64,000 nucleotides of DNA from Chloroflexi bacterium bin20. GTDB taxonomy: Bacteria > Chloroflexota > Anaerolineae > Aggregatilineales > Phototrophicaceae. Below, piece after piece: positions 17,168 to 26,153 of the stretch. The translations under genes were made by a program, and so were the position numbers. Where the stretch lies: assembly GCA_002238485.1 (NCBI GenBank), contig MPMG01000004.1, positions 62,001 to 126,000 of the forward strand, written 5' to 3'. The stretch's first letter is position 1. Every line of letters begins with the position of its first letter. The notes under the pieces were generated by a model. The model did no database searches and was not told where the DNA came from. It saw nothing but the letters and a program-made list of their open reading frames with translations.

Positions 17168-18672
17168 CAGTTCTCCAGTTGCTTGGCTTCCCGCCACCAG
17201 GCATCCAACTGATCGAGCGACATGTCTGAAAGCGACATTCCCCGAGCCAGCGCCTGGGCTTCGACATAGCTGAAGCGCTTGTAGAACTTGTCATTGATCG
17301 AGCGCATGAGACTTTCGGGGTCATCCACACCCAGCCAGCGCAGCCAATTTACCAGCACAAAAATCAGATCGCCGATTTCGAGCGCGCGCGTCTCATCACT
17401 TTCGGCAGAGAAAATTTCGTCCCATTCTTCACGGGCTTTTTCAATGACGCCCTGGGCATCTTCCCAATCGAAACCGATTTTTGCAACGCGCGCCGAATAA
17501 CGATGCGCCACCAGCAGCGCCGGCGCCATCTTGGGGATGCCATCGAGAATGGAGCGGCTGGGCTCATTGCGCGCGGCTTTTTCTCTGCGCTTGATGTCTT
17601 CCCAATTGCGCGTGACTTTGTCGCTGTCGCTCGCCACATCGGCATCGGCATAGACATGCGGGTGTCGGCGAATCATCTTCTGATTGAGCTGCCGCAACAC
17701 ATCCGCCATCTGGAATTCGCCTTCGTCTGTGGCGATTTGCGTGTGCAGCACGATTTGCAGCAGCAGATCGCCCATTTCTTCGCATAGCGCGGCGGGATCA
17801 TCGGCGTCCAAGGTCTCCAGCACTTCGTAGGCTTCTTCGATCAAAAAGGGGCGCAGCGACTGGTGCGTCTGCTCGCGATCCCAGGGACAGCCAGCGGGCG
17901 AGCGCAAATGGGCGATGATATTTTGAAAAGAAGGGAAACTGCTGAGCTCGTCCAAAGATGGCAGATAGAGGGCGGTCATGACGCCAATATGCGGGCTGCG
18001 GTCGATTTGGTATAAGGGCAGCGTTTCTACCAGCGCCTCGTCTGTGCCAGCGGCGTGCAACAGCTTGACCGGGAATGTGTCAGGGTACTGGTTCATCAAT
18101 GTCAGCTTGAGGTTGGAAGCGACCCCGCGGCTGTAGACTTGTGCCAGCAAGGCCGGCAGAGCTGGGTTGATAGGCGGATGATAGGCTTCGGCGACTTCCA
18201 GGGCATCCAGAACCTGCAAGCCATCCAGGGCATCGATTTCCAGCAGGGCCAGACAGGGCTCGATGAAACTGATGCCGTGAATGATCTCAACTTGCAGATT
18301 CTCTTGCGCCGCCAGGGTCAACAGGCGCGCGACGGTCGCTTCGCCAACCAGCGGATCGCCGGGCACCGCATAAACCACCGCTTCGCCACGCCGCGCCGCA
18401 TCCAGCAGGCGGGCTGTGATCTGGGCATAGACATCATCAAAGCGGCTGTAGGCTTCGTACATGTCGTCAAAGCTGATGCGTTGGCCGGGAGATGGCAACT
18501 CGGCGACTGCCGGATGGCAATTGGTGCGCAGGTAGAGCGTGTCGGCTTCTTGCAGGGCACGCCAAGCACGCCGCGTCAGATGCTCGACAGAGCCAGGACC
18601 CAAGCCGACAATGGTTACGCTGGCGCTGCTGGAGATGGCGCAGTCCTTTTTTCCCACTGACGGATTTGCCAT
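17167..18672 (-). CDS. mazG: Tetrapyrrole methylase-MazG fusion (YabN type) NTP pyrophosphohydrolase
   Basis: 501 residues in two parts. Residues 17 to about 240 form a tetrapyrrole (corrin/porphyrin) methylase-like domain (ITIVGLGPGS-like start, AVPGDPLVGEATV). From about residue 250 comes MazG: LIEEAYEVLE and EEMGDLLLQIVLH supply the EExxE and ExxD metal ligands, with a second weaker repeat near the end. MazG hydrolyses non-canonical or excess NTPs. The same fusion is known as YabN in Bacillus. The gene lies 31 bases after rpsI in the ribosomal transcript and is joined to rlmB by TGATG. Confidence 0.9.
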   Translation of the reverse strand: MANPSVGKKDCAISSSASVTIVGLGPGSVEHLTRRAWRALQEADTLYLRTNCHPAVAELPSPGQRISFDDMYEAYSRFDDVYAQITARLLDAARRGEAVVYAVPGDPLVGEATVARLLTLAAQENLQVEIIHGISFIEPCLALLEIDALDGLQVLDALEVAEAYHPPINPALPALLAQVYSRGVASNLKLTLMNQYPDTFPVKLLHAAGTDEALVETLPLYQIDRSPHIGVMTALYLPSLDELSSFPSFQNIIAHLRSPAGCPWDREQTHQSLRPFLIEEAYEVLETLDADDPAALCEEMGDLLLQIVLHTQIATDEGEFQMADVLRQLNQKMIRRHPHVYADADVASDSDKVTRNWEDIKRREKAARNEPSRSILDGIPKMAPALLVAHRYSARVAKIGFDWEDAQGVIEKAREEWDEIFSAESDETRALEIGDLIFVLVNWLRWLGVDDPESLMRSINDKFYKRFSYVEAQALARGMSLSDMSLDQLDAWWREAKQLEN

Positions 18673-18703
18673 CTGCGCAACTGGCCTTGCTGCGCTGTCC
18701 GGG

Positions 18704-19099
18704 CTAGCGCTTGGTGTAGGTGGGCGCTTTGCGGGCGCGCTTCAAGCCGGGCTTCTTGCGTTCTTTGACGCGAGCATCACGCGAAAGGAAGCCCTCTCGC
18801 TTCAATGTGCCGCGCAGATCGGGGTCGATCTTTTCCAGCGCGCGCGCCACGCCCAACAGAATCGCGTCTCGCTGCCCGGTGATGCCGCCGCCATTGACAT
18901 GCACGGAGACATCATAGCTGCGCTCTTGCCCGATATGCGTGAGGGGCGCCAGGCAAACCAACATATCGCCAAAGCGCGGCAGGTAATCTTCGCCGGCTTT
19001 GCCATTGATGATGAAACGACCTGTGCCGCCCGGGAAGAGCCGCACGCGCGCCGATGCCGATTTGCGTCGCCCGATGCCTTCGTAATATTGTGCTGACAT
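18704..19099 (-). CDS. rpsI: Ribosomal protein S9
   Basis: 131-residue 30S protein whose C-terminal Lys/Arg tail reaches the P site. Visible hallmarks are YYEGIGRRKSASARVRLFPG at the start and the ending KKPGLKRARKAPTYTKR, which matches the universal S9 tail. It follows rplM by 22 bases, the standard pairing of L13 and S9, and is read in the same direction as the upstream alpha operon. Confidence 0.97.
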   Translation of the reverse strand: MSAQYYEGIGRRKSASARVRLFPGGTGRFIINGKAGEDYLPRFGDMLVCLAPLTHIGQERSYDVSVHVNGGGITGQRDAILLGVARALEKIDPDLRGTLKREGFLSRDARVKERKKPGLKRARKAPTYTKR

Positions 19100-19121
19100 G
19101 GTGTTCTCCTTGCTGGCTCGC

Positions 19122-19565
19122 CTAGAGCTCGAGCGATTGTGGCTGCTGAGCTTGATGCGGATGGTCGGCGCCCGCGTAGATCTTGAGTTTCCGATACATT
19201 TGTTTGCCCAGCGGACCCTTGGGCAGCATGCCTTTGATAGCCAGTTGCAGCGCGCGCCTGGGAAAGCGGCGCATCATCTCGCGCAGGGTCATTTGTTTCA
19301 AGCCGCCGGGATAGCCAGTGTGGCGATAATAGATCTTCCGGTCAAGGCGCTTGCCAGTGACATGAATTTTGTCGGCGTTGACAATGATCACATAATCGCC
19401 AGTATCCAAATGCGAAGTGAAATAGGGCTTGTGCTTGCCGCGCAAGATCGGCGCGACTTTGGATGCTAGGCGACCGAGCGTCATGCCCTGGGCGTCGATC
19501 ACGAACCAGCCCCGCTCGATATCGGCAGGCCTTGTCGCATACGTCTTCTGTATTGCTTGCCTCAT
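19122..19565 (-). CDS. rplM: Ribosomal protein L13
   Basis: 147-residue early-assembly 50S protein. The text [20 protein letters not shown] near the N-terminus and the central [15 protein letters not shown] are universal L13 signatures. The ATG at 19565 is preceded by GGAGGAAC and overlaps the truA stop (ATGA), so this start is preferred over upstream codons in the same frame, which would add 22 unrelated residues. Confidence 0.97.
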   Translation of the reverse strand: MRQAIQKTYATRPADIERGWFVIDAQGMTLGRLASKVAPILRGKHKPYFTSHLDTGDYVIIVNADKIHVTGKRLDRKIYYRHTGYPGGLKQMTLREMMRRFPRRALQLAIKGMLPKGPLGKQMYRKLKIYAGADHPHQAQQPQSLEL

Positions 19566-20392
19566 TGTTGTTCCTCCAGCGCTGCGCCGGCTCTGCCTGT
19601 CGCGCTCTCGCCCTTTGCTGCTGCTTCCCAATTGCCGGACGGATAACCCACCGCCTCCAGCGTCAAACCGTGCGGCGGCGCCAGGTGCTTGGCTCGCTTC
19701 AGATCGCAGCTGCGCAAGATCTCCGCGAATTCGTCCACATTCAGCCTGCCCCTGCCTACCATCACCATCATCCCAACCAAGCGGCGCACCATGTGATACA
19801 AGAAAGCTGTGCCGCGGATTCGATACGTGCAGGTTTCGCCATTTTCCTCTTCCGCTTCACTCCAGCGCGACTCAAAGACCCGGCGGATGGTATTGCTGCT
19901 GCCAGCTTGCGGCGCTGTGCCAAAGGCGGCAAAGTCGCGCTCGCCCAGACATTCTTCCGCCGCTGCTTGCATCCCCGCCTTGTCCAGTTCCACGCCAGCC
20001 AACTGCCATTCGTATCGCGCCGTCAAGGGATTAGGCGCTGCCGGCGTCCTGATGCGATAGACATATTGCCGCCAAAGCGCATCAAATCGTGGATGAAAAT
20101 CTGGCGCTCGCCAGCAGCTTTGCAAAGCGATATCCGCTGGCAACTGCGAATTGACCGCTCGCTGCAGTTCGGGCTCGCTGTGCCGCCAAGCCACATCAAA
20201 GGCGATGACTTGCCCGGCCGCGTGCACGCCTGCATCCGTTCGTCCCGCCGCCACAATCGTGACATCTCGCCCACATATCACTCCCAGCGCCGCCTCTACC
20301 GCTGCCTGGATGGTTGGACTTGGCGCGGGCTGTCGCTGGAAGCCTTGGTAGGCTGTGCCGTCATAGGCGAGGAGCGCGCCGTAACGGGTCAT
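19562..20392 (-). CDS. truA: tRNA pseudouridine synthase A
   Basis: Isomerises uridine 38-40 in the anticodon stem-loop of many tRNAs. The catalytic aspartate lies in [19 protein letters not shown]; the N-terminal [19 protein letters not shown] and the C-terminal [15 protein letters not shown] are further family marks. 276 residues from the ATG at 20392; an upstream TTG at 20410, which overlaps the rplQ stop, is a possible alternative and would add six residues. The rplQ-truA-rplM-rpsI order is shared with Firmicutes and other deep Gram-positive-like lineages. Confidence 0.95.
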   Translation of the reverse strand: MTRYGALLAYDGTAYQGFQRQPAPSPTIQAAVEAALGVICGRDVTIVAAGRTDAGVHAAGQVIAFDVAWRHSEPELQRAVNSQLPADIALQSCWRAPDFHPRFDALWRQYVYRIRTPAAPNPLTARYEWQLAGVELDKAGMQAAAEECLGERDFAAFGTAPQAGSSNTIRRVFESRWSEAEEENGETCTYRIRGTAFLYHMVRRLVGMMVMVGRGRLNVDEFAEILRSCDLKRAKHLAPPHGLTLEAVGYPSGNWEAAAKGESATGRAGAALEEQQ

Positions 20393-20406
20393 CAACTGTC
20401 GATAGC

Positions 20407-20814
20407 TCAATCCTCATCTTCGTAATCAACCAACTCAATCAAAGCCATTTCGGCATTGTCGCCTTTGCGGGGTCCCAGCTTCAAGATGCGCGTATAGCCG
20501 CCGGGACGATCGGCATACAAAGGCGCGAGCTCGTCAAAGACCTTCCCGACCAGCACGCGGTCGTTATTAAGCCGGCGAGCCACTTGGCGGCGCGCATGCA
20601 CAGCGATAAGTTCGTCGCCGCGCGCTTCTGCCCGCGCCAGTCCGCGTTTGGCAATGGTAATCAGCCGCTCGGCATGCCCTTGCACAAACTTGGCCTTGTG
20701 AAAGGTCGTGCGGATGCGTCCGCGCTTTAGCAGCTCGGTGGCCAGATTCATGCGCAGCGCTTTGCGATGGCTGCTGCTGCGGTTGAGCTTCTTGCCGTGA
20801 TGTCGGTGTCGCAT
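20407..20814 (-). CDS. rplQ: Ribosomal protein L17
   Basis: 135-residue 50S protein at the peptide exit tunnel. It opens MRHRHHGKKLNRSSSHRKAL, the nearly invariant L17 start, and contains the RTTFHKAKFVQGHAERLITI segment. The C-terminal tail is acidic (DEDED-like VDYEDED). It follows rpoA by 21 bases as in the standard alpha operon. Confidence 0.97.
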   Translation of the reverse strand: MRHRHHGKKLNRSSSHRKALRMNLATELLKRGRIRTTFHKAKFVQGHAERLITIAKRGLARAEARGDELIAVHARRQVARRLNNDRVLVGKVFDELAPLYADRPGGYTRILKLGPRKGDNAEMALIELVDYEDED

Positions 20815-20835
20815 ATCCTGCGCCTCGCTAGTCGC

Positions 20836-21855
20836 TTATTCCACCCTGTCGAGGGGCCAGTAATTCTTTTCCGCCAGCTTCTCGGTCAGCTCGTCCAACG
20901 ATTTTTCGCCGAAATTGCGGATGGCGAGCATGGCGTCTGGTCCACGATGCAGCATATCAAGCACATCGCCCACCGAAGTGATGCCGGTGCGCTTGAGCGA
21001 ATTAAAAACGCGTACGCTCAAGTCCAGCTCTTCTATCGGCTTGTCATAGAGTGGCGGATAGGTCGGTTCATCTTCGATAGGCGCAGGCAGTTCGATCGCC
21101 TGGAACCACTCTTCGTCTACACCAGCGATGACTTTGAGGTGGTGCATCATGATCTGCGCCGATTGCGCCAAAGCTTCTTGCGGACGGATGGTGCCATCTG
21201 TCCAAAGCTCGAGCACCAGGCGGTCATAATTGGTGCGCTGTCCGACGCGGGCGCGCTCGACCTCGAAGTTCACGCGCTTCACAGGGCTGAAGATGGCGTC
21301 AACGGGCAGCTCGCCGATTGGCAATCGCCCACGATCTTCGGCCGGGCTGAAGCCACGCCCGATGCTCACCTCAAATTCCATTTCGATATGAGCATCGCGG
21401 TCATCCACAGTGAACAGATAGAGGCTGGGGTTTTCGATTTGCACTTCGGGCGGCGCAGCGATGTCGCCGGCAGTCACAGTGCCTTCCGCGCCACGATATT
21501 CCAGCCGCATGCGCGAGCTTTCCACGCCATGCAATACCAGTCGCAGCTGCTTGACCTGCAAGATGAGCTGCGTCATATCTTCCCGCACGCCGTCTATCTT
21601 GGAGAATTCGTGATGTACATCGGAAACGCGCACACTGGTTACCGATGCGCCGGGCAACGAAGACAACAAAACGCGCCGCAGCCCATTGCCCAAGGTCAAG
21701 CCATAGCCGCTTTCCAGCGGGCCGATGACAAAACGCCCGTAATCGCGCGTGGGGTATTCGCACTCGACTTGATGTGGCAGCACCATGTTGGCGGTTACAG
21801 AGTTCGACTCTGCCACAGCCGGTCCGAAATCTGGCGGAGTTGCAGGAAAAACCAT
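20836..21855 (-). CDS. rpoA: RNA polymerase alpha subunit
   Basis: Dimerises to nucleate core RNA polymerase and contacts upstream promoter DNA and activators. 339 residues: an N-terminal domain with GRFVIGPLESGYGLTLGNGL and RRVLLSSLPG, a linker rich in Pro, and a C-terminal domain with LDLSVRVFNSLKRTGITSVG and NFGEKSLDEL. The ATG at 21855 is taken with an AAAGGGA site upstream; an internal ATG at 21786 would give an N-terminus closer to the usual length. It follows rpsK directly, where rpsD would normally intervene. Confidence 0.96.
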   Translation of the reverse strand: MVFPATPPDFGPAVAESNSVTANMVLPHQVECEYPTRDYGRFVIGPLESGYGLTLGNGLRRVLLSSLPGASVTSVRVSDVHHEFSKIDGVREDMTQLILQVKQLRLVLHGVESSRMRLEYRGAEGTVTAGDIAAPPEVQIENPSLYLFTVDDRDAHIEMEFEVSIGRGFSPAEDRGRLPIGELPVDAIFSPVKRVNFEVERARVGQRTNYDRLVLELWTDGTIRPQEALAQSAQIMMHHLKVIAGVDEEWFQAIELPAPIEDEPTYPPLYDKPIEELDLSVRVFNSLKRTGITSVGDVLDMLHRGPDAMLAIRNFGEKSLDELTEKLAEKNYWPLDRVE

Positions 21856-21876
21856 AGGGTCGTTAATCCCTTTCGA

Positions 21877-22275
21877 CTAAACGCGCCGACGTTTGGGCGG
21901 CCGCACGCCATTGTGCGGCACGGGGGTCACATCGCTGATAGAGCGCACTTTCAAGCCGCTCTGCTGGATAGAGCGGATCGCTGCTTCGCGGCCCGGTCCA
22001 GGTCCTTTGACGAAGATATCAACCTCTTTCATGCCGTGCTGCTGCGAGTTGGTCGCGGCTGTTTCTGCGGCCATGCGCGCGGCATAGGGCGTGTTTTTGC
22101 GGCTGCCAGCGAAGCCCGATGTGCCAGCGCTCGCCCAGGTGATGACATTCCCAGACTGGTCGGTCATGGAAACGATGGTGTTATTGAAAGTCGCATAGAT
22201 ATGCGCCTGGCCATACGGTATGTTTTTGTAGACCCGCCGGCCAGTGCTACGACTGGCTCTTCTTGCTCTTGCCAT
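21877..22275 (-). CDS. rpsK: Ribosomal protein S11
   Basis: 132-residue platform protein of the 30S subunit. Diagnostic segments are [38 protein letters not shown] (split here for length) and the C-terminal [18 protein letters not shown]. The gene lies 123 bases after rpsM, a wider gap than elsewhere in the block; the gap holds no visible gene. Confidence 0.97.
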   Translation of the reverse strand: MARARRASRSTGRRVYKNIPYGQAHIYATFNNTIVSMTDQSGNVITWASAGTSGFAGSRKNTPYAARMAAETAATNSQQHGMKEVDIFVKGPGPGREAAIRSIQQSGLKVRSISDVTPVPHNGVRPPKRRRV

Positions 22276-22398
22276 GCAGCTGCTCCAGTTGCCTAATCGT
22301 TACTCGTCCGGTTCGTCTTTCAACGTGTGTCAGCCGCCCGCGTGCTAAAAAAGCGCGCAAATGGCAAGCTGCCGCGCAAGGAATCGCGCGCTGTGATG

Positions 22399-22785
22399 CT
22401 ATTTTTTGGTTGCTCCGCGCCGACGTCCACGTCCTGCGACTGTTTGCTTCTTGCCGCGCCGCGTACGTCCGTTGGTGCGAGTCCGTTGGCCCCGCACAGG
22501 CAGACGCCGCCGATGCCGCAAACCGCGATACGAGTTGATCTCCATCAGGCGCTTGATATTGAGCTGGGTCTGCCGGCGAAGATCGCCTTCGGTTGTCAAG
22601 CTGCCGATCAATTCACGTAGACGCTGCACTTCGCTTTCGCTGAGATCGCGCACACGCGTGCTGTGATTGATGCCGGCGCTGTCCAACAGGCGCTGGCTTG
22701 TCGATCTGCCGATGCCGTAGATATATGTCAAACCGATGACGACTCGTTTGTCGCGCGGCAGGTCTACACCTTCGATTCTCGCCAT
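22399..22785 (-). CDS. rpsM: Ribosomal protein S13
   Basis: 128-residue protein of the 30S head that contacts tRNA and 50S. It opens [20 protein letters not shown] and holds [14 protein letters not shown]; the tail [17 protein letters not shown] is the universal basic S13 end. It lies 30 bases after rpmJ, the standard alpha-operon order. Confidence 0.97.
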   Translation of the reverse strand: MARIEGVDLPRDKRVVIGLTYIYGIGRSTSQRLLDSAGINHSTRVRDLSESEVQRLRELIGSLTTEGDLRRQTQLNIKRLMEINSYRGLRHRRRLPVRGQRTRTNGRTRRGKKQTVAGRGRRRGATKK

Positions 22786-22815
22786 GGATGCGTCTCCTGG
22801 TCAGCTTCGGGCTGC

Positions 22816-22929
22816 CTAGCCCTGCCTCTGCTTGTGTTTGGGATTTTCACAGATAATCATGACGCGGCGTTTGCGCTTGATAACCCGACACTTTGGGCAG
22901 CGCCGCCTGACGCTGGCTGATACTTTCAT
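22816..22929 (-). CDS. rpmJ: Ribosomal protein L36, zinc-binding form
   Basis: 37-residue 50S protein. It reads [20 protein letters not shown] then [17 protein letters not shown]. The ligands CPKC, C and H make it the zinc-carrying (C+) paralogue. The gene is normally preceded by infA; here the upstream 134 bases hold only a promoter-like sequence and then the S33 hydrolase gene. Confidence 0.95.
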   Translation of the reverse strand: MKVSASVRRRCPKCRVIKRKRRVMIICENPKHKQRQG

Positions 22930-23012
22930 TGGCTGTTCCTCAGTATTCGGCCTGGCTCACACTGGCAGGATACACCTCGCCGCCCAGCCCGCTGACAACG
23001 AACGAGCAGTGT

Positions 23013-23042
23013 AGCATAGACCTCCGCACAGGTAAAGGACAA
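23013..23042 (-). promoter_or_regulatory. Possible internal promoter for the rpmJ-rpsM-rpsK-rpoA genes
   Basis: On the minus strand TTGTCC (23042-23037) and TATGCT (23018-23013) are 18 bases apart, upstream of rpmJ and downstream of the hydrolase gene. A TACACT follows a few bases later and could be an alternative -10. It would let the alpha-operon genes be expressed independently of the inserted hydrolase gene. Confidence 0.45.
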
Positions 23043-23063
23043 CTTTTGCACATTGCAGAATCG

Positions 23064-24536
23064 TCATTCGCTATGGAAGTCGGGCGGTCGCAGCTCTTCA
23101 ATGCAACTGCCATCTGGACCTGCGGATGGTTGCGCAAGGAATTGCAAAGCCAGCCAATCGGCGCAGTCACTGCTGCCCAAGGCGCCATGACCAGCGGCTG
23201 GGAAGACAAAATGCCAACTGTTGCTCAAGCTTTGCGCGGCCGCCTCTGCCCAGGCTGGCGGCGTTATCGGGTCGTAGGCGCCAGAAAACAGCAAAGCCGG
23301 AATATCGCTGACGACCGGCAGCTTCTCGCTCGCATCGGCTGCTGGCACATCCCAAACATGGCAATGGTCAAATGTCTGCATAACAGCTTTGGTCAGCACA
23401 GCGTCGATACGAGGCGGCAGTTGCGCGCCCGCGGCGATCACATCGTCAGCGCGCTCAAAGGGGACATCCTCGGCGCAGATGACGCTGTAATACATGCCCT
23501 CGCTATAGTCATCATATTTCAAGCGAGAGTCGGGCAGCAGCAAATCCAATTTCGCATCGGTCAGCAGATGCTCTTCGTAGCGATATTCGCCAGCGGCATG
23601 GGCGCTGATCATCGCCGGCAGCCCAGGCAGCAGGCTCGTTTTGTACAGCAAGTCGAATACAGTATTGATCCAGGCCTCGCCGTCCATCCAGGTCGCTTCA
23701 AAGCTCTGCAAATGGGCGATTTCGGCCGGCTCTTGATTGAGCGTGTCAATAACATGGTTGAAGCTGTCGCGCAAATCGGGATAGGCTTGGCTGCACTGTG
23801 GGCTGGCGGCGCAATCGGCAAACAGCTGTTCAAATGCGCGGTTGCCATTGGCTGCCTGCTCGGCAAGCGCCTGGGCTTGGGGCGGAGACACGCCATCCAG
23901 GATGATCGCGCGCAGCCGCTGTGGAAAATCTCGCGCCAAAGTCAGCGCCAGCCGCGTGCCATAAGAAACCCCATACACATTGGCGGCCGGCAGGTCCAGC
24001 GCAGTGAGCAGGTCTTGCACATCATGCGCATTGGCAGCGCTGTTGTATGCCGCCAGGTCGATGCCAGTCTCCACCAGTCGCGCCCGGCATTCCGCCAGCG
24101 GGTCTTCGCTTGTCGCTTCGTCTATTTCCGGGCAGTTTAACGAAGGCAGGGACAAGCCTGTGCCCCGTTGGTCGATCAAGATGAGTTCGTGATCAAATCG
24201 CAGCGTCGAGCTGAGCAATTCTTCCAGAGACGCCGATGCCGCGACGCCCGGACCGCCTTCCAAATAAACGATCGGCGCATTGCGCTGATGTAGTATTGGT
24301 ATTATCGCTATCCGTATCACAAATAGCTGCAACATCGGACTGTCCTCGCCTGCTGTGCGGTCTTCTGGCACATGCAGGAGCCCGCAGCTAACCGCATCGA
24401 CCTTCTCATAGGCCATCCGGAGCACGATTTCTGGACAGTCGCTCACTTCGTAATGCGGACTGTTGTCCTGAGCGGAAGCCGGCAAAGTTGCCAACAGAGC
24501 GAGCATGATAAACAGCGCAAACAGATCGCGAGTCAC
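23064..24536 (-). CDS. Secreted alpha/beta hydrolase, peptidase S33 / TAP-like
   Basis: 490 residues with a signal peptide (RDLFALFIMLALLATLPASA then QDN). The catalytic serine lies in YGVSYGTRLALTLARD, the aspartate probably in GAYDPITPP, and the histidine in AAGHGALG; the oxyanion-side HGGPG equivalent reads LEGGPGVAASAS. The cysteine-rich C-terminal part resembles the TAP-like domain of secreted prolyl/tripeptidyl aminopeptidases. It would release N-terminal residues from peptides outside the cell. The GTG start overlaps the map stop (GTGA), so it is translationally coupled to methionine aminopeptidase, an unexpected place for a secreted enzyme. Confidence 0.85.
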   Translation of the reverse strand: MTRDLFALFIMLALLATLPASAQDNSPHYEVSDCPEIVLRMAYEKVDAVSCGLLHVPEDRTAGEDSPMLQLFVIRIAIIPILHQRNAPIVYLEGGPGVAASASLEELLSSTLRFDHELILIDQRGTGLSLPSLNCPEIDEATSEDPLAECRARLVETGIDLAAYNSAANAHDVQDLLTALDLPAANVYGVSYGTRLALTLARDFPQRLRAIILDGVSPPQAQALAEQAANGNRAFEQLFADCAASPQCSQAYPDLRDSFNHVIDTLNQEPAEIAHLQSFEATWMDGEAWINTVFDLLYKTSLLPGLPAMISAHAAGEYRYEEHLLTDAKLDLLLPDSRLKYDDYSEGMYYSVICAEDVPFERADDVIAAGAQLPPRIDAVLTKAVMQTFDHCHVWDVPAADASEKLPVVSDIPALLFSGAYDPITPPAWAEAAAQSLSNSWHFVFPAAGHGALGSSDCADWLALQFLAQPSAGPDGSCIEELRPPDFHSE

Positions 24537-25354
24537 GATGGGCTGCCCAAGGTCAGGATGCGCGGACCCGCTTCGGTGATGGCGATCGTGTGTTCAAAGT
24601 GGGCGGTCAATGAGCCATCTTTGGTTGCGACTGTCCAGCCATCGTCCAGCTCAATCAGTTCGGGCCTGCCAGCGATCAGCATGGGTTCTATGGCATACGT
24701 CATGCCGATCTGCAGGTCATGATCTTGCCACTGAAATTTGCTTTTGCGGCTGTGCCACCAGTTGGGCACCTGGGGCGCTTCGTGCATGGCGCGCCCAACG
24801 CCGTGCCCTGTATATTCCAGCGCCACGCTGTAGCCCATGCGCCCGGCTGTTTTGGCAGTTGCTCTGGCGACATCGCTGATGCGCTTGCCCAGCGTCGAAG
24901 CCGCTATGGCTGCTGCCAGCGCCGCCTCGGTGGCTTGCATGAGCCGCCGCGCCGCCCGCGACACTTGCCCGACCGCGTGTGTATAAGCCGCGTCGCCGAT
25001 GAATCCGCGATAATTGCAGGCGAGATCGATGCCGATGATATCCCCTTCGCGCAGAATCCGCGACTCGGACGGGATGCCATGCACCAACTCGTGATTGATA
25101 GAGGCGGTGATGGTGGCGGGATAGGGCGGTCGCTCGCCTTGCACATAACCGAGGAAGCTGGGCTCTGCGCCATGGTCGCGCAGGATCGACTCGGCGATCG
25201 TATCCAGCGTCTTGGTGCTGACACCAGGCGCGACTGCCTGCCGTACCGCTTCGTGCGCTATGGCAACAATGCGGCCCGCCTCGCGCATGATCTCGATCTC
25301 TTCAGGCGTCTTGAGCACGGGCGCTGGTTGTTTTTCGGCAGATTGTACGAACAT
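24533..25354 (-). CDS. map: Methionine aminopeptidase type I
   Basis: Removes the initiator methionine from nascent proteins, with two metal ions. The 273-residue protein has a short N-terminal extension, then KTPEEIEIMREAGRIVA. Metal ligands are in IGIDLACNYRGFIGDAA (two Asp), TGHGVGRAMHE (His), TYAIEPML (Glu) and EHTIAITE (Glu). It starts inside the adk stop (TGATG) and ends in the GTGA of the hydrolase. adk-map after secY is the classic order of the spc operon in Gram-positive-like lineages. Confidence 0.96.
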   Translation of the reverse strand: MFVQSAEKQPAPVLKTPEEIEIMREAGRIVAIAHEAVRQAVAPGVSTKTLDTIAESILRDHGAEPSFLGYVQGERPPYPATITASINHELVHGIPSESRILREGDIIGIDLACNYRGFIGDAAYTHAVGQVSRAARRLMQATEAALAAAIAASTLGKRISDVARATAKTAGRMGYSVALEYTGHGVGRAMHEAPQVPNWWHSRKSKFQWQDHDLQIGMTYAIEPMLIAGRPELIELDDGWTVATKDGSLTAHFEHTIAITEAGPRILTLGSPS

Positions 25355-26055
25355 CAGGCTCGGTCCAGCGCGCGCTCAATTTCTGCCCAGACCGCTTCAA
25401 TGCTTTGGTCGGCGTTGACCTTGCGCACGAGACCCTTGGCGGCAAAATAATCGATCAGCGGCTGTGTCGTCTCCAGAAAGGTATCAATGCGCTTGATGAT
25501 GGCATCGGCGCTGGCATCATCGGGCCTGCGCTTCAGCGGCGCATCGTTGCCAGCCCGGGTCGCTTCCAGGCGCGGCGGAAATTGTCCACTTTCATCCGCC
25601 AGCCAGCTGAAATCGACATCTTCGATTTTGTAATAGCAATTGTAGCTGCTGCCATCTGCTGCCGTAACCCGCCCAAAGGCGCGTTTGAACGCGACATACA
25701 GGTCCAGCTCCAGCAGCAGCACCGCATCGACCTTCGCGCCATGCTGCGCCAGGTGCTTTTCCAGGAAAGCGGCTTGCACCTTGTTGCGCGGGTAACCATC
25801 CAGGATGACGCCATTGCGGGCATCGGGTTGTGCCAATCGGTCGGCGACAATGGCATTGGTGGTGTCGTCATCAATGAGGATGCCCGCCGCCATGAGGTCT
25901 TGCACTTTGCGAGCCAGCGCATCGCTGCGTGTGCGCATCGCCCGGAACAAGTCGCCGGTCGATACTTGCGGGATGCCAAAGCGCGTCTCGATTCGTTTGG
26001 CTTGCAAGCCTTTGCCAGCGCCCTGCACGCCCATCAATATCACATTCAAGCTCAT
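25354..26055 (-). CDS. adk: Adenylate kinase, divergent
   Basis: Interconverts ATP + AMP and 2 ADP. 233 residues from the ATG at 26055. The P-loop reads GVQGAGKGLQA where the family almost always has GxPGxGKGTQA, so both Pro and Thr are changed. STGDLFR (AMP site), GVILDGYPRNKVQ and the LID-proximal RRPDD with KRID are recognisable. The LID region (about residues 125-180) is longer and lacks the four-cysteine zinc site. Position between secY and map strongly supports adk; the altered P-loop is the point to check. A hairpin with a T-run lies in the gap from secY. Confidence 0.85.
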   Translation of the reverse strand: MSLNVILMGVQGAGKGLQAKRIETRFGIPQVSTGDLFRAMRTRSDALARKVQDLMAAGILIDDDTTNAIVADRLAQPDARNGVILDGYPRNKVQAAFLEKHLAQHGAKVDAVLLLELDLYVAFKRAFGRVTAADGSSYNCYYKIEDVDFSWLADESGQFPPRLEATRAGNDAPLKRRPDDASADAIIKRIDTFLETTQPLIDYFAAKGLVRKVNADQSIEAVWAEIERALDRA

Positions 26056-26094
26056 AATATCGCTCACCCCCGCTCTCGTCCGCGAGCTGCGGAC

Positions 26095-26128
26095 AAAAAT
26101 AGAGCCGAGCATTCGCAGCGCCCGGCTC
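26095..26128 (-). terminator. Terminator-like hairpin in the secY-adk gap
   Basis: On the minus strand GAGCCG (26128-26123) pairs with CGGCTC (26107-26102) around a 15-base loop that may itself fold, followed at once by TATTTTT. A second perfect hairpin, GTCCGC-AGCTC-GCGGAC, comes directly after. The pair would terminate or attenuate transcription between the ribosomal genes and adk. Confidence 0.55.
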
Positions 26129-26153
26129 CAGGATCAGATAAACTCGTCCGCGA

